NCBI GenBank assembly: GCA_037951105.1
Contig: JBAMJV010010656.1
Span: forward strand, 1-64,000
DNA: 64,000 nucleotides
DNA from: Echinarachnius parma
Taxonomy: Eukaryota > Echinodermata > Echinoidea > Clypeasteroida > Echinarachniidae
Reading direction: 5' to 3'
Part shown: one piece after another, positions 45,479 to 57,763 of the stretch
How positions within the stretch are numbered: position 1 is the first letter of the stretch
How the letters are laid out: each line of letters starts with the position of its first letter
Program-made: the position numbers and the translations under genes
Notes under the pieces: generated by a model
Seen by the model: the letters and a program-made list of their open reading frames with translations, nothing else
What the model was told of the DNA's origin: nothing
The model's database searches: none

Positions 45479-45823
45479 GGGGGGTGTTTCACAAAGATCC
45501 TAAGTTGATCTTAGCACTAAGATGGTCTTAAATATTATGGAAAGCCATTAGTGTCTTGAAACATTTTTATAAAAGTTATGTTGAAATGCATAAAATGTTG
45601 ATTCAAATCATATATATTTTCTAATTATCAAAGAGATTCATAATCTTCACATAAAATTCATTAAATCTCTTTGAAAATTAGAAAATATTTATGATTTGAA
45701 TCAACATTTTATGCATTTCAACATAACTTTTATGAAAAATTTTCAAGACACTAATGGCTTTCCATAATATTTAAGACTATCTTAGTGCTAAGATCAACTT
45801 AGGATCTCTGTGAAATACCCCCC
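45479..45823 (+). mobile_element. family H copy forming a near-perfect hairpin
   Basis: Arms of about 165 bp (GGGGGGTGTTTCACAAAGAT … ATCTCTGTGAAATACCCCCC) around a short AT-rich loop. Almost the whole element pairs with itself. Confidence 0.85.
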
Positions 45824-45858
45824 AGGAGTCATCCTCTGAGACTGGTTGAAACACAGCA

Positions 45859-45938
45859 TTAAGCCATTGCATACATGAACCTGCTGGGTCCTTTCTTAAT
45901 TCAATGGGGACTGCAAAATCTTGTAGGAAACAGGTTAA
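45859..45938 (+). mobile_element. family A2 TTAA element
   Basis: TTAAGCCATTGCATACATG … CAAAATCTTGTAGGAAACAGGTTAA. Confidence 0.65.
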
Positions 45939-46339
45939 CGAAGGTGATTTGATATTCTACATAGAACTGGTCCTGATAATCAGTCTATGAGATATGCGTT
46001 ATCATCTTCAACCAGTTTAACAGGTGTTGTGTTGTAGCACCATGGTAACTGGGTCACAACTTACTGTCAAGTTCACAGGAGATCGTATAACACAAATCTT
46101 GGGGAGTGTTTTGACTTTTCTTGTTAATCCCATAACTAATGTTTTACGTTTTTAATCCTGTTTCAAGCTAATGTTTGCAATTGATAAACCCAAGAACATT
46201 ACTTTTTTGTATGAATAGCATGTGAATGTGTATCAACACAATCGTGTTTACTGAGCGATGATATACAAAGCATATTGATGTGCATTATGATACACTGTTT
46301 CAAGCTAGCAAACATCAAAAATACAACATGATTAGCACT

Positions 46340-46880
46340 CAAACCCTGGGTCAGATATATCATATGTGGTGTGTGAACTCTTTGTGCACTTGAAACTTTT
46401 GGCCAGATTAGTGGTGTGCGAATACTATAGTGTACTCACAACTCTGATCCAAACATGTGGTTTGTGAATGCCTAGGTACATATGATGTGTGAACATCTGT
46501 GCACTCAACCCTGGATTAGATGTACTATGTGAACACATAGCACTGCTTGGGTGCACTGCTTGGGTGGACTTGGGGTGGAGATGGACCCCAGCCAGTGTCA
46601 GGTTGTGGCTGCCAACAGTGTGTGAACACAGTGTACTCAACCCTGAGTTAGATGTACTGTGTGGACACAGGGCAGTGAGGGTAAGTTGCTTAGGCCACTT
46701 GGAATGTACCCTAGCCATTAGTCACAACACTGGATCAGACATGTGGTGTGTGAACACCTACGTCCTCAACCCTGAGTTAGATGCACCGTGTGGACAATGC
46801 AGTGAGGGTGAGTTGCTTACGTCAGAGAGCCACTTGGGGTGGACCCCTAGCCAGTGCGAGGTGGTGGCGGGCAACAGGAA
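46340..46880 (+). repeat. degenerate tandem repeat of about 110-130 bp units
   Basis: GTGTGTGAACAC…CTCAACCCTGAGTTAGATG…GTGTGGACA…GCAGTGAGGGT recurs at least four times. The 131-codon frame inside is repetitive and not a plausible gene. Confidence 0.7.
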
Positions 46881-47189
46881 GTAGTTAAGGTGTTATTAAG
46901 AGATTAGGATCAGGGATCAAAGTTTTGGGTCAAAACTGTCTGGAATTATAAGGTTTCTCCTCCTGATCTTCCCATCTTTCTATATTTTCCATTTTGTTTT
47001 CTTGATATTTTTTTTTTAGGAGGACTTGACATTTATTCATCTTTATCTTTATTGTTAAAATTCCTCTTGCCCTTTTGTCCTTTTAATCACTCGTGAAGAG
47101 GTTGCAACTTCCTTTGATTCGATAACGTAAGTGGGCGTGTATGCTTTTTGCACACACTCTCTTCTAGGTATTGTATCAATGTCATGTAC

Positions 47190-47704
47190 TTAAAGGGGTA
47201 GTTTAGTTTTGGTAGAGAGGGCGCTGCACATCACAATTTTTTTGTGAGGTAATGAAAAACTGAGTGTCGAATTTGAGAGAACATGTAATTTTAATGGCAG
47301 AATAAACTTTATTTGGTCAAAATCGGTCCAGAAACGGCTGAAATATCAATAAATATAACTGATCTTATAATTATTTTGGGCCCAAATAATTAGATGATTT
47401 TTTCAAAAAATTCAAAAAATGCTTACACTTTTTCAAAAATTTTCAAAAGCGTTTTTTAAATATTTGTTGATGATCTATCTACCTAATCATTATTTCAATA
47501 AAAGATCACATGCATAATTTTGTATGAAAAATGGTTTAAACCAATGCCTTTTTAGAGAGCGCCCTCTTGTGTTTTAATGGCTCTTTTTGAATGATTTTGT
47601 ATACCTTTCGAACATGGTGGAGTAATAACTATTAGTTTATAATGTTACTGTCCCGGTTTGGGGTACTAAAGTTCAGCCTTACCAAAACTAAACTACCCCT
47701 TTAA
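47190..47704 (-). mobile_element. family E TTAA element
   Basis: TTAAAGGGGTAGTTTAGTTT…GAGAGGGCGCTGCAC to CCAAAACTAAACTACCCCTTTAA. Confidence 0.8.
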
Positions 47705-47717
47705 TGTAACCATTTCA

Positions 47718-47884
47718 GGGGCGGTTGCAAAAAGAGATGCAATTGATTATAAAGTTGCAATTAATTGCAAGTCAGAAAATATGTTCATTTGAACCAATCA
47801 GATTTGCGCATTAAGTCTTATGTTCTTACTTACAATTAAGTGCAATTTTACAATCAATTATTACTCTTTATGCAACATGGCCCA
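47718..47884 (+). mobile_element. foldback element, family S
   Basis: GGTTGCAAAAAGAGATGCAATTG faces CAATCAATTATTACTCTTTATGCAAC. It lies in the 240-bp gap between two family E elements. Confidence 0.7.
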
Positions 47885-47942
47885 GCACTAGTCTTGAAAA
47901 AAAAAAGAGAACGCATGTTATACCAAAATCAAAATCTTTAGG

Positions 47943-48377
47943 TTAAAGGGATAGAGGGCGCTACACAAAATAATTTGTTTGTGATATAATGAAAAATTGA
48001 GTGTCAAATTCGAAAGAGCATACAATCTTAATGAAAAAATAAACTTTATTTGATCAAAATCGGTTCAGAAATGGCTGAAATATCCATTTATAACATAACC
48101 ATTTGTAATAATTGTGGGCCCCCACAATTATTAGATCATTTTGAACCTGCCGTATTTAAAATGCTTCCTCTTTTCAAAAATGTACAAAATAGGTTTTTAA
48201 ATAGTTGTTGATTATCTCTCTATCTAATCACTATTTCAATAAAACATCACATGCACAATATTTTTTTTTTTTAATTGTTGAAACCGATGAGTGTTTAGAG
48301 AGCGCCCTCTTGAGTTTTAACGGCTCTTTTTGAATGATAACAGGCTTTTTACTTTGTCATTCTCAACTATCCCTTTA
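47943..48377 (-). mobile_element. family E TTAA element with shortened left end
   Basis: TTAAAGGGATAGAGGGCGCTAC … TCAACTATCCCTTTA(T/A). 48378-50690 holds G-rich tracts (48838-48918), a family B relict (48409-48480) and no gene. Confidence 0.75.
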
Positions 48378-50690
48378 TTCTTTAATTCTTAGTTCTTAGG
48401 CATGCAATTAACCCATAAAAGAATGGCCAAAAAAGTATTTGGGCTGGGGTCTATACATGTTGCTGACAAGGTAGAATCTGCGAAGAGCTTTTATAGGAAC
48501 TTATAAATAACAATCGTATTTTGGACATGCATGCAATTGTCATGCTAATGAAAAATATTGATGATCTATTATTTGTAGAGGGTAGATCTTGATTTGTCAG
48601 AAGTACCACTCCAGAAAAGTTTTAAACAACTTTCAGAATACTGACATGATTACAATATTATTTGGAGGATATGCATGTAAGTGTCATGTGTATGAAATTA
48701 AGGTGTTCCAAAATCACCAGAGGGTGGGTGATGATTTGTGAGAAGAGCCACTACAACAAGTGCGTGACTCATGCATAACAATGCCTGCATGTAGCATCCA
48801 TCCACAACATGCAGGCTTGCCTACCTTTCCCGCCATGGGGGAAACGAGTCGGGGTGGAATGGGGGGAGGGGGAGAAGGGGAAACGAGTAAGAGCAAAATG
48901 GGGTAGGGGGAAAGGGGGGGGCAGAAAGAGGAGAGAAGAGAGAAAAGAAGGCAACAAATATATGCAGTAGCTTGTATGGAGACAACAAATGTGATCCTGT
49001 GAAAGTTTTGGTTAGAGCTAGGTTTAGTCTTAGGATTAGGGTTAGTGTTATGATTAGTGTTAGTGTTTTGGTGACATTTTATAATCTTTGTTTGTCTGTT
49101 TAAAAAAGCGTGAATTATGGAGAAATCATCATCGCCAGAGCAAATGTCATGGCATTGGTGTAGAAATGGGGAAGCAGGGAGGGGCCTATTGGACTTTTTG
49201 CCCCTGTCCCTTTCTTCAGGAAAAAGGCAAATACATAAGATTTAGATGGGCATCACATCTCTTGGTAAACAACACCCCCTTTTGCACCCCTGTCCCCCAA
49301 TCTTGGTTGGCACTGACTATGCCACTGAATATCTGGAAAATAAAAGATGAGGCAAGAAGACTACCCTGGATATATTAATTAGCTTATCAGCTACCTGGCT
49401 GTTGTTGTATGTATCCGACCCCTACCTGTAAATGGCGGGTCAACACTTCAAAGCTGCCGCAATGCTGTTTTTGGACTAGATTTTTTAATGGTGTTGGTCA
49501 TAGAATTGAGAGACAAATATCCAGTAGAAGCTAAGAAAATTAATAATTAGTAATTGAAGAATTTTATTTCTGCATAATATTGCAACGCTTATAATCCTAC
49601 AACATGTAGTTTGCCACTTGGCTCTGTCATTCAACTGGCATGATTTGGGAATTGCACATTATTTTCTATTGCTACTATTATCATTCATATTTTCAAAGTC
49701 TATCACAAGACAGATGAAACTGACTGAATTCCAGCCATATATTATGTACACAAACACTTCAAATAGTCACAGACATAGAATGTTTACAGTGCTATATCTT
49801 CTCCAAATTGAGTGAGAAAACACCCCTACTATGCAGTGAATCATTCCCAATTGGTCATCTACTCATGTGATAGTCTTTATTGTGTATTAAGAACTTAGAC
49901 ACACAATTTGTTTTCTGATTGGTCTACTGTATGCAAGACTGATTCATTGCAATGGAGAGGGAAGTCAGTGTGAAAATAGTTGAGAGGGATCAAAGTCAAT
50001 TTAAGAAATAATGGCAATGCATTGCATAAAAGCAAACCACTTCAAGCACAGGAAATATTTGAGGCAGATTTTTATTCTGCAAAGGGTTAACTTGTTTAGT
50101 GATGATTTATCACAATTATGTGTTTATTGTAAATAACCCTGCCTCTTTTGCTGATTATGGAAGCCCAAACTTCCCTGTACTTTTCAGCAAATAATGTTGG
50201 TTTGTCTTCACAATCATGTACTTAGTTTGTATAATCTAAACTTTCCTGTGCTTGGTATTAAACAAGTTCTGGAAATAAATCAGCACAACTATGTATCTCT
50301 CTGCTATCATGCCAGTGATTAGGAAAGTGTGTTAACTTGGAAGCAAGTGGCAGTGCTTCAACATGTATTTAGCCTAAAACTATGTATTATTGTGATAATG
50401 TTGTAAATCCAAACTTCTCTACATTTAGTAGCAAGTAAAGACATTATTTGTTATATATCTCTTATACATATCTGGACCCTTTTAATGATTGTATAAATCT
50501 AAAATCGGATATATGTACAGTACATGTATTTGGTAAGCAGCCAACTGCATGTATTTGTAGTAGTAGCTGAAAGTAGCTGAAGAGAGACATGCAATTAGTG
50601 TGTTCCTGTAGAGCGTGAAAGTAGCCGTACTTAGGGGAATTCAACGAGGGTGGCCGAGACATTTGGCCAGATATATATCAGCACATTGAT

Positions 50691-50985
50691 TTAACCCATT
50701 CAAGACTTGTTTTTATTTGTTTATTTTATGTGCTATTGTGAACAATAGTCAATATGGCAAGACATACGCCGAACTCATATATATGCATTAAAGTCAAATT
50801 ATATACATTAATAATGATGCGCCGCTAGAGTCGAAAGACAGAACTAAGAAATTCAAGAATGCCTTCATCTATGACACCATTAATCAAGCATTTATAAAGC
50901 GCCATCCATCTAGGTAGCCTATTCCGAGGGGCATTCTCTATAGACCTCAAGACTGTGTCATTTTGGACCGGTCCTGATGGGTTAA
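50691..50985 (+). mobile_element. family B TTAA element with about 200 bp inserted
   Basis: TTAACCCATTCAAGACTTG at the left; GGACCGGTCCTGATGGGTTAA at the right. Confidence 0.55.
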
Positions 50986-51084
50986 CACATACTCCACGGG
51001 TGAAACTGGCGCTTTATATATATTCTATAAGAATTCAAATTTTAGGTGAAAACATGGTGATGTATCTCTAACCCTGTCTAAACA

Positions 51085-51280
51085 AAAAAAAATAGTCTCG
51101 GTAACGTCCTGATGTTATCCGGATGAGATCCTACACCATTCCGATTAAGACGCTCCAATTGGTAATAACATCAGGACGACATCCGGACAATATCAGGGTG
51201 AGTTTCACCCTAGTCGGGCCAGGGTGATAGCGCGGTAACGTCTGGACGACATCCGGACGACATCCTGATAAACGGCCTAT
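51085..51280 (+). repeat. local repeats of CATCCGGACGACATC
   Basis: GGTAACGTC(C/T)(T/G)GA and ACGACATCCGGAC recur (51100, 51170, 51238), partly inverted. Probably part of a diverged element; 51280-51560 is CpG-rich (see findings). Confidence 0.5.
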
Positions 51281-51649
51281 TAAGACGCGCGCGGAACATT
51301 ACCCGGGTAGATGACGCCATGGCCGTGAAAAAAACACAGCGCGCGCCGATACTCCGTGTCGCCCCAGCTGTTCGCGTGATGAGGGAGGTGGGGTTGTTAT
51401 GGTAACCTACCCGAGTGAGGACTTTGCGGATGACTGGTTAAGACTGTGGCCGAAGGCTTGCCGCATGTTTTACGACCAGACCCCCTGCTGTTTCTTATCC
51501 ACATGTCGCTCGGGTTACATCGAGGTAATGTCTATTTCTCCCAGTTAAGACGGGGTTTCTGTCTCATAGCTACTATCTATGCCTAGTGACTCCATGGTCT
51601 CTTACAACGTTATATTGGAAGTGTTAACCCCTTTATGTGCTGTATATCA

Positions 51650-51723
51650 TTAACCCCTTGCCTACGGGAGCCTGGTGTACAAAGTATATGGGGGATTTCA
51701 GAACCTCAAAGAGATTAGGTTAA
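51650..51723 (+). mobile_element. family A TTAA element
   Basis: TTAACCCCTTGCCTACGGG … TCAAAGAGATTAGGTTAA. Confidence 0.8.
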
Positions 51724-52040
51724 AGATTTTCATGCGTGGGGTTGCTTCACCGCGGTATCGCCATTTTGAACTTGGCTAGTTGGTGCGCAATACATAACAC
51801 TGGGTCAGTGTGTATTACGCACTGGAAGCAAGATGGCACCGTGCACCTGATTTACAAATCCGAACTCCCTTTAATAGGCAAATTCAAGAACATATAAACG
51901 ATTACACCTCCTCTAGTGACCACCTTTATGTAAAGACCACCTGTCTATTCAGACCTCTATTCTTGTTTCATTCAGGAGCAGTTTACTTGTCAAAGAACCC
52001 ATGCATCTATATTAAAGACCACCTGTTTTGTTCTGTCTCG

Positions 52041-52523
52041 CTAAAGGTGGTATCTCACCGGGCTGGAGACTAGTTGGCGACTAGTTGGCGACTCAGTCTC
52101 CGCTAGTCGCCGAGACGTCTCCGCGACGTCGCCGCGACGTCTCCTGGAGACTAGCCGGGTCTCCGGGGAGTCGCGGGAAAATCAAACATGTTCGATTTTT
52201 TTTGAGACTCTCCATCAGTCGCGGAGACTAATTTTGTCCGCGACTGGGGAGACGTCGCCGCGACCTACTGGAGACCAAGGCGACTGAGAGGAGACGTTGC
52301 GGAGACGTCTCCGCGACACTACTTGACCCACTTTAGAGACCACGTGACTGAGTTCTTTATCATTTGGTACAGTTTGTTCCTGCTCCCATGGATACGTCGC
52401 GGAGACGTCTCCGAGACTTCGCCTTGGTGAGATTGCAAACCATTTTCGGGTCTCCCGAGTCGCCGCGACTACCGCGACTGATCAGTCGCGGCGACGTCTC
52501 TGCCGGTGAGATACACACTTTAG
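52041..52523 (+). mobile_element. CpG-rich foldback element, family Q
   Basis: CTAAAGGTGGTATCTCACCG faces CGGTGAGATACACACTTTAG. The interior repeats GGAGACGTCTCCGCGACGTC-type words and is strikingly CpG-rich against the AT-rich surroundings. It sits inside a diverged family P-like sequence. Confidence 0.85.
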
Positions 52524-52799
52524 GTGGCTTTTATTTAGAGACGGGTCCATCTGTACAACCTTTACTGATCTGCAAAATGTCACAGATTATTTGCTTCCTC
52601 CATATGTGAGACAATACATATTAGTAATTTTGTTACATTCAGGACCGTTGTGCCAGATATTCAAGATTTTTTTTCTTTGGTTTCTTGGAAGTTAGGGTGT
52701 GAGAGTTTATAGAGTGTATTGTCTGTTGGAAAAGTGAGAAAATTTAGAAGAAACAACAAATGTGTTGATGCAGTTCACATTTATACAGAGTGTCACATT

Positions 52800-52860
52800 C
52801 ACACTGACCTACACACACACACACACACACAGACACACACACACACAGAAACACATGTAC
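52800..52860 (+). repeat. CA microsatellite
   Basis: CA dinucleotides with two interruptions; further CACA-rich sequence to 52970. Confidence 0.85.
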
Positions 52861-53184
52861 ACTTAATAAAAAAACAACATGCACTTACATCACTAACATT
52901 AACATTCATGTATACAAACACAGGCACACATACAGTAGCACATGTACAGTACATACATACACATACTCTTAAAAAAAACATAACTCAGAAATCACTCATT
53001 AATGCTCAGCATGTAATATCAAGCACGTTGTTACACAAAAGAGAATTTAAAATACCCACTGGACTAGGATCTAATTTTATAAGTCCTGTTCTAGCATTTA
53101 TGTGATAATCATATATTTCCTTTATAATTCCTGGAATCTGCAGGTGCCTAGAAGAAACATTTTCTAACAATTCTACACAATTAT

Positions 53185-53562
53185 TTAAAGGGATCTAGTA
53201 ACATTGTCAAAATCCTCAAAAATGATTTGGAGCTCTAGCGGTTCTCTCATACCTCCATTGTATTCGCATTACCAATAGAAGCAGCTAGGAACAGCTTTCC
53301 ATTTTTCCAAATTCATCTTCTGTTAATTAAAAAACTATGTATGATTACTTGGCATGGCATTCATTTACCATGCAATTTTCACACTTCACTTGGAGGATCA
53401 CAAAAATACACATTCTATCAACATTCTATCAAACCCTTTGTCAGTTTTGCACATAACAAAGTTACTAAAATTATAGATCCCTTTATCCCCTTGCCTACGG
53501 GAACCGGGTGGGCTATGTACAAAGTCTATGGGGATTTCAGAATCGCGAAGGGAACGGGTTAA
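53185..53562 (-). mobile_element. family D element joined to a family A element
   Basis: D in reverse (TTAAAGGGATCTAGTAACAT … AGATCCCTTTA) ends at about 53484, where the A copy (…CCCCTTGCCTACGGGAACCG … GAACGGGTTAA) starts; the shared site reads TTAT. Confidence 0.75.
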
Positions 53563-53783
53563 TACACCTGTTTCATAGATCCTCACTACATGACAACTAT
53601 ATCTTGTTCCCATGAACTCTACCTTATTAATAATAATCACGTTTCTAAATTAGACTATTGCATTAATTAGAATGCACACACATCCTTCAACATCACGATC
53701 ATTACCTTTTTACAAATTTATATTGCTCTATCACATATGTTTAACCCTGCGAGTGCCAAATTAGATTAAGAATCCACTCTGTT

Positions 53784-53960
53784 AATGATAATAATAACAA
53801 TAACGGTTATTTATATAGTGCTATTTAATTCCCGTGAGGATCATAGCGCTTTACACTATTATTATTATCCGGGTCAACGGATGCACACTGCAATCATTCC
53901 TGCACATCAAGTGCGCATTATCCACTCCCTAGGGAGTATTACATTCTGTTCACCAGGGTA
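53784..53960 (-). mobile_element. SINE fragment of the 30075 family
   Basis: ATAATAATAACAATAACGGT, TTTATATAGTGCT, ATAGCGCTTTACACTATT and CCACTCCCTAGGGAGTATT match the tail and body of the 30075 SINE. Confidence 0.7.
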
Positions 53961-54002
53961 AGAAGTCTTAGTGTCTAAACAATTAATTCAAACTTATCTA
54001 TA

Positions 54003-54457
54003 TACAACATGTCCCAAAATTAATTACAACGGGAATTTCTGCAACGATAACTTTAAAGATAGTAGATCAAGCAGAATTATATTTCAGGGTATGAAACTAT
54101 AACTTATTACCTACATCTTGCAGAAAACCCTATTCGATTTGCTTCAGTGGTCATGGAGAATGAGGATCTTTTGACAATCATGTCAGATGTCCCTTCCCTC
54201 CAGGTTTTGTAATGTAAGGAGACGTGTTGTCCATTGTGTTCACGCGTTATGAACGAAAATGGACACATGACATGATTGACAAAAGATCCTCATTCTCCAT
54301 GACCACTGAAGCAAATCAAATAGGGTTTTCTGCTAGATGTACATGTAGGTAATAAGTTATAGTTTCATACCCTGAAATATCATTCTGATTGATCTACTAT
54401 TTTAAAGTTATCGTTGCAGAAAGTCCCGTTGTAATTAATTTTGGGACATGTTGTATT
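54003..54457 (+). mobile_element. 455-bp long-armed hairpin, family R
   Basis: Arms of about 195 bp, TACAACATGTCCCAAAATTA … TTTTGGGACATGTTGTA. The inner arm GATTTGCTTCAGTGGTCATG…AGGATCTTTTG repeats inverted with few mismatches. Confidence 0.9.
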
Positions 54458-55242
54458 GTGTGCATTTACCGATAGGGCAAAATCAAAGGATCTGATTCTG
54501 TGAGTATTCTGTGAGTCGATCGTGGGGCTTAGAGGGTTAAACATTATATTGCTATCAGCCTTTCTGGAAGATTGAATTTCAAGCCAACCTTCAAAATAAG
54601 TCTTTACTTGGAAAAGCTCTTTAAGGAATCATGAAAATCAGTGAAAAACATTTGTCATCCTGTGATTCCTATGAATTTATTCTGTGAATCGCATGACATT
54701 TTCTTCAGGGACTAGAATGGCCAAATTCATGAAATTGAACAGGAATATGAACAGTTCATAGGCAAAAACTGATAGAGAATCACCATATAGTACAAAAGTT
54801 GTCTTTTATACATCATATCTTACTGTTTTTGTTTTAGTTTTGAAGATATAATTGAAATTGTTATGACTAGTCCAAATTAGGGTAAGAATGGCCAATGTCC
54901 GGCAAATCATGCTTAATTCACAATTCCAATTAAAATGAATTTTCGCATGGAATTTTATTAAACAAAAACATACATGAACAACTTTTTTCTCTCCAGAAGT
55001 ACCAATCCTCAAATATCTTTCAAAAGTGGGTTGAAGTCATTTGAATCAGGATCTCTGGACCGATTTCAAGACAGCTTTGGCTCAAGTAAGGAACAATTGG
55101 ACGCAATGAAAGGAAACACAAATTGGCGATACAGGAAAGCCGCAGACAAGAGCCAAAATAGGAGCACATCCTAGGAACAGAATATAAACCAGACTCCAAT
55201 TTCTTGTTGTATTCCAAGACTTTGTCCTCATTACAAACACTT

Positions 55243-55695
55243 TTAAAGTGGTCCATTAGCTTCATATGGTTTTTCCAAAAGTGATATTTGAGACTTCAAC
55301 GATATACCTAGTTTTAAGTTTCTTTTGAATGATGTGTGATAGTTTCATAAAAACGGAACACTGTTTACGAAGTGAAAAAAGTAAACATTTATATTAGATT
55401 TGATAAACTACTGCCCATTGATTTGACTACACTTGAAAAGCATTCTGCATGGAATGCTTTTCAATTCAATCATAAATATCTCTATAACGAGGAAGACAAT
55501 TGAAAAATCAAAACACGTTTCATTCTTCTGAGCAACAAGGTACACAAGAAATGTGGAAGCTCCAAGTAATATTGGTTGAAATCGACAAAGTTAATCAATC
55601 ACTTTAACCCATTCATGACTAGTCCCAAACACCAAATACTGGAAACTCTGGAGAACGCATGTCCTATCAAAATTAAATCGTCTATAAACCTGTGT
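55243..55695 (-). mobile_element. complete family F element sharing TTAA with a family B element
   Basis: F: TTAAAGTGGTCCATTAGCTT … GTTAATCAATCACTTTAA (55243-55607). B begins at the same TTAA (TTAACCCATTCATGACTAG, 55604) and fades by about 55695. 55700-56060 has nothing named. Confidence 0.8.
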
Positions 55696-56059
55696 TGAAC
55701 TATGAAGATACATATCACCATATAATGATTTAGATATACAGTATTCACATTTGTGTTGCTCTGAGAGTGTCTTGTCTATATTCACATGGAATTTTGGATC
55801 AAAGATGTGAGAGATGTGAGCGATAATTTTGACTTGTTGAGATATGAAGAGTTATTGTGTGACCAAACATACTTCCAATAATATGTGTAAATATTATATC
55901 CTAGAGTTGATGCCAGCTAGATTACTAGTATACTAGTATACTAAATTTATTTTTGCTGAAAAGAGTGATCAATGAGAGATGATACTGTACAAGTATTACT
56001 GTTTTATATTATTTATTGTGTTTTTACTCTATATATTCAAAGTATGAGCCATGTACTAT

Positions 56060-56410
56060 TTTGTCACATGTTGTTATGTTCTATAATTTGTTTTAGTTTG
56101 GCCGATGTTTCAAGCAGTCACTGCGTCAGCAACTCTTCTGTTGTGCAATTTCATAACATGAATCATGTACTAATTTATTCTGATTTGTCCTGTTTTTTTT
56201 AATTGCTTATGCGTGAAGCAGATGCTGAAACATCAACTCCAATAATTTGCAGTTTTATATCATGAACTGTATAATTCTATGTGTTAATTTTGTCTATTTG
56301 TCATAGTTTTGTTTGCCTATATACGTTTATGTGAAGCAGGGGCTGCAGCAGCAACTGCAATGATTTGCAGCTTTATATCATGAACTATATAATTGTATAT
56401 ATGTGTTAAT
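56060..56410 (+). repeat. tandem repeat, three units of about 130 bp
   Basis: GAAGCAG(A/G)(T/G)GCTG…GCAACT…TTTGCAG(T/C)TTTATATCATGAACT…TGTGTTAATTT; the first unit is diverged. 56740-56830 is C-rich. 56880-57760 has nothing else. Confidence 0.65.
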
Positions 56411-57763
56411 TTATTCTTCTTTTTATTTCTTTTCTCCGTTTTACTCTACCTTTCCAAACCTTTTCTTAAACGTAGACATTAAAATCAGGTCAATTCAGGG
56501 CACATGCTATGCAGGTGACAAGCTGTTATCATATTGAGCACAATTTTCCATATTTTTTTTACACGGAACCTCATCCTAAATATATTTGTGTGCTTCATGT
56601 TCATAATGCTTTTTTTTACACTGTATGTCTTTTGTTTTCCCTGTTTCTTTATCGTAAATCACTTGCATTTTGCCTACTAGGCAATTGGATATTCGGGCAT
56701 GGTAACGGAATCTTACAATTCAGTGGCATCATGTCAATTTCCTCCCCCCTTTCCCCCCTAAATATGCAAGCCCCACCTGCACCCCCACTCTCCCCCCTCC
56801 CCCCACTCTCCCCCCTCCCACCCCCCTTTGGATTAAAACAAAAATCCCCACGTTACTCTGCTGAACCTTGTTCTTAACTTCTTTAAAACTGGACAAAAAT
56901 AGAACACATGATTTTTTGTATTATCAACATTTAAAATTACCCCATGGATGTTGTTTAAAATGTGCGTCAGTGGACTTTGTTGAATCAGAATAATTTTCAA
57001 AATTTCTTAAAGAAGCAATACATTTTCTTTTTTGGGGGTATGAATAATCATTAGAAAATGTCACAATTATGTCAGAAGACTAGTGCATGCCGTTTCTTTA
57101 GCTCTTCAACCCCGTTTTCATTTCAAAATGTGTTCACATAAATGATACAGAATTAAATTAGAACCATGAACACAGTATAATGTATAAAATACAGTTTTCA
57201 AGAACAATCTGACAAATAGGGAAGCGTAATTTAAATCATTAAAACAATTTAAAATACAAATCTATGGATTTCTTCCTCCTCACCTGTATTGGATGTTTTT
57301 GTTTGATGTGGTTTGAAGTAAAATGACCGTTGTTCTGTCTTGTTCTAACATTCCTTCACCGTTGTTCTTGCTGTGATCTTTCATAACTAATACAAATCAT
57401 GTCATAATCATGTATGTATTTCTCTCGTCATTTGTAAGCACTAGCATTATGCTAGCAAATTGCCACCCTGCCACCATTGTTGTTATGAAATATCTAAAAA
57501 AAACAGACCATGTACCAATGTAACCCATTGAGATCTAAAATATTCACACAAGCCAAATATGACTTGTCATCTTTGTTCTTGTATTAATTAATAAATTAAT
57601 TAATGCATTCATCAATTCATTCATTCATTCACGTTTGCTAAATTTCCAACCCAAAGAAATACAATAAATTGATTGTACAATATTAAGAAAATAGTAATAC
57701 AAGTAAACATTAATGTTGTTTGTCTTTAAGTTCAATTTGCATTAAATAATGACTTTGAATATT

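Noticed and set aside
46425-46884. 131-codon and 97-codon frames on opposite strands
   Set aside because: Both follow a degenerate tandem repeat; the protein repeats with the DNA unit and matches no family.
49020-49080. Interstitial telomere-like repeat (TTAGGATTAGGGTTAG)
   Set aside because: Only one perfect TTAGGG-like unit among varied GTTAG words; too short and irregular.
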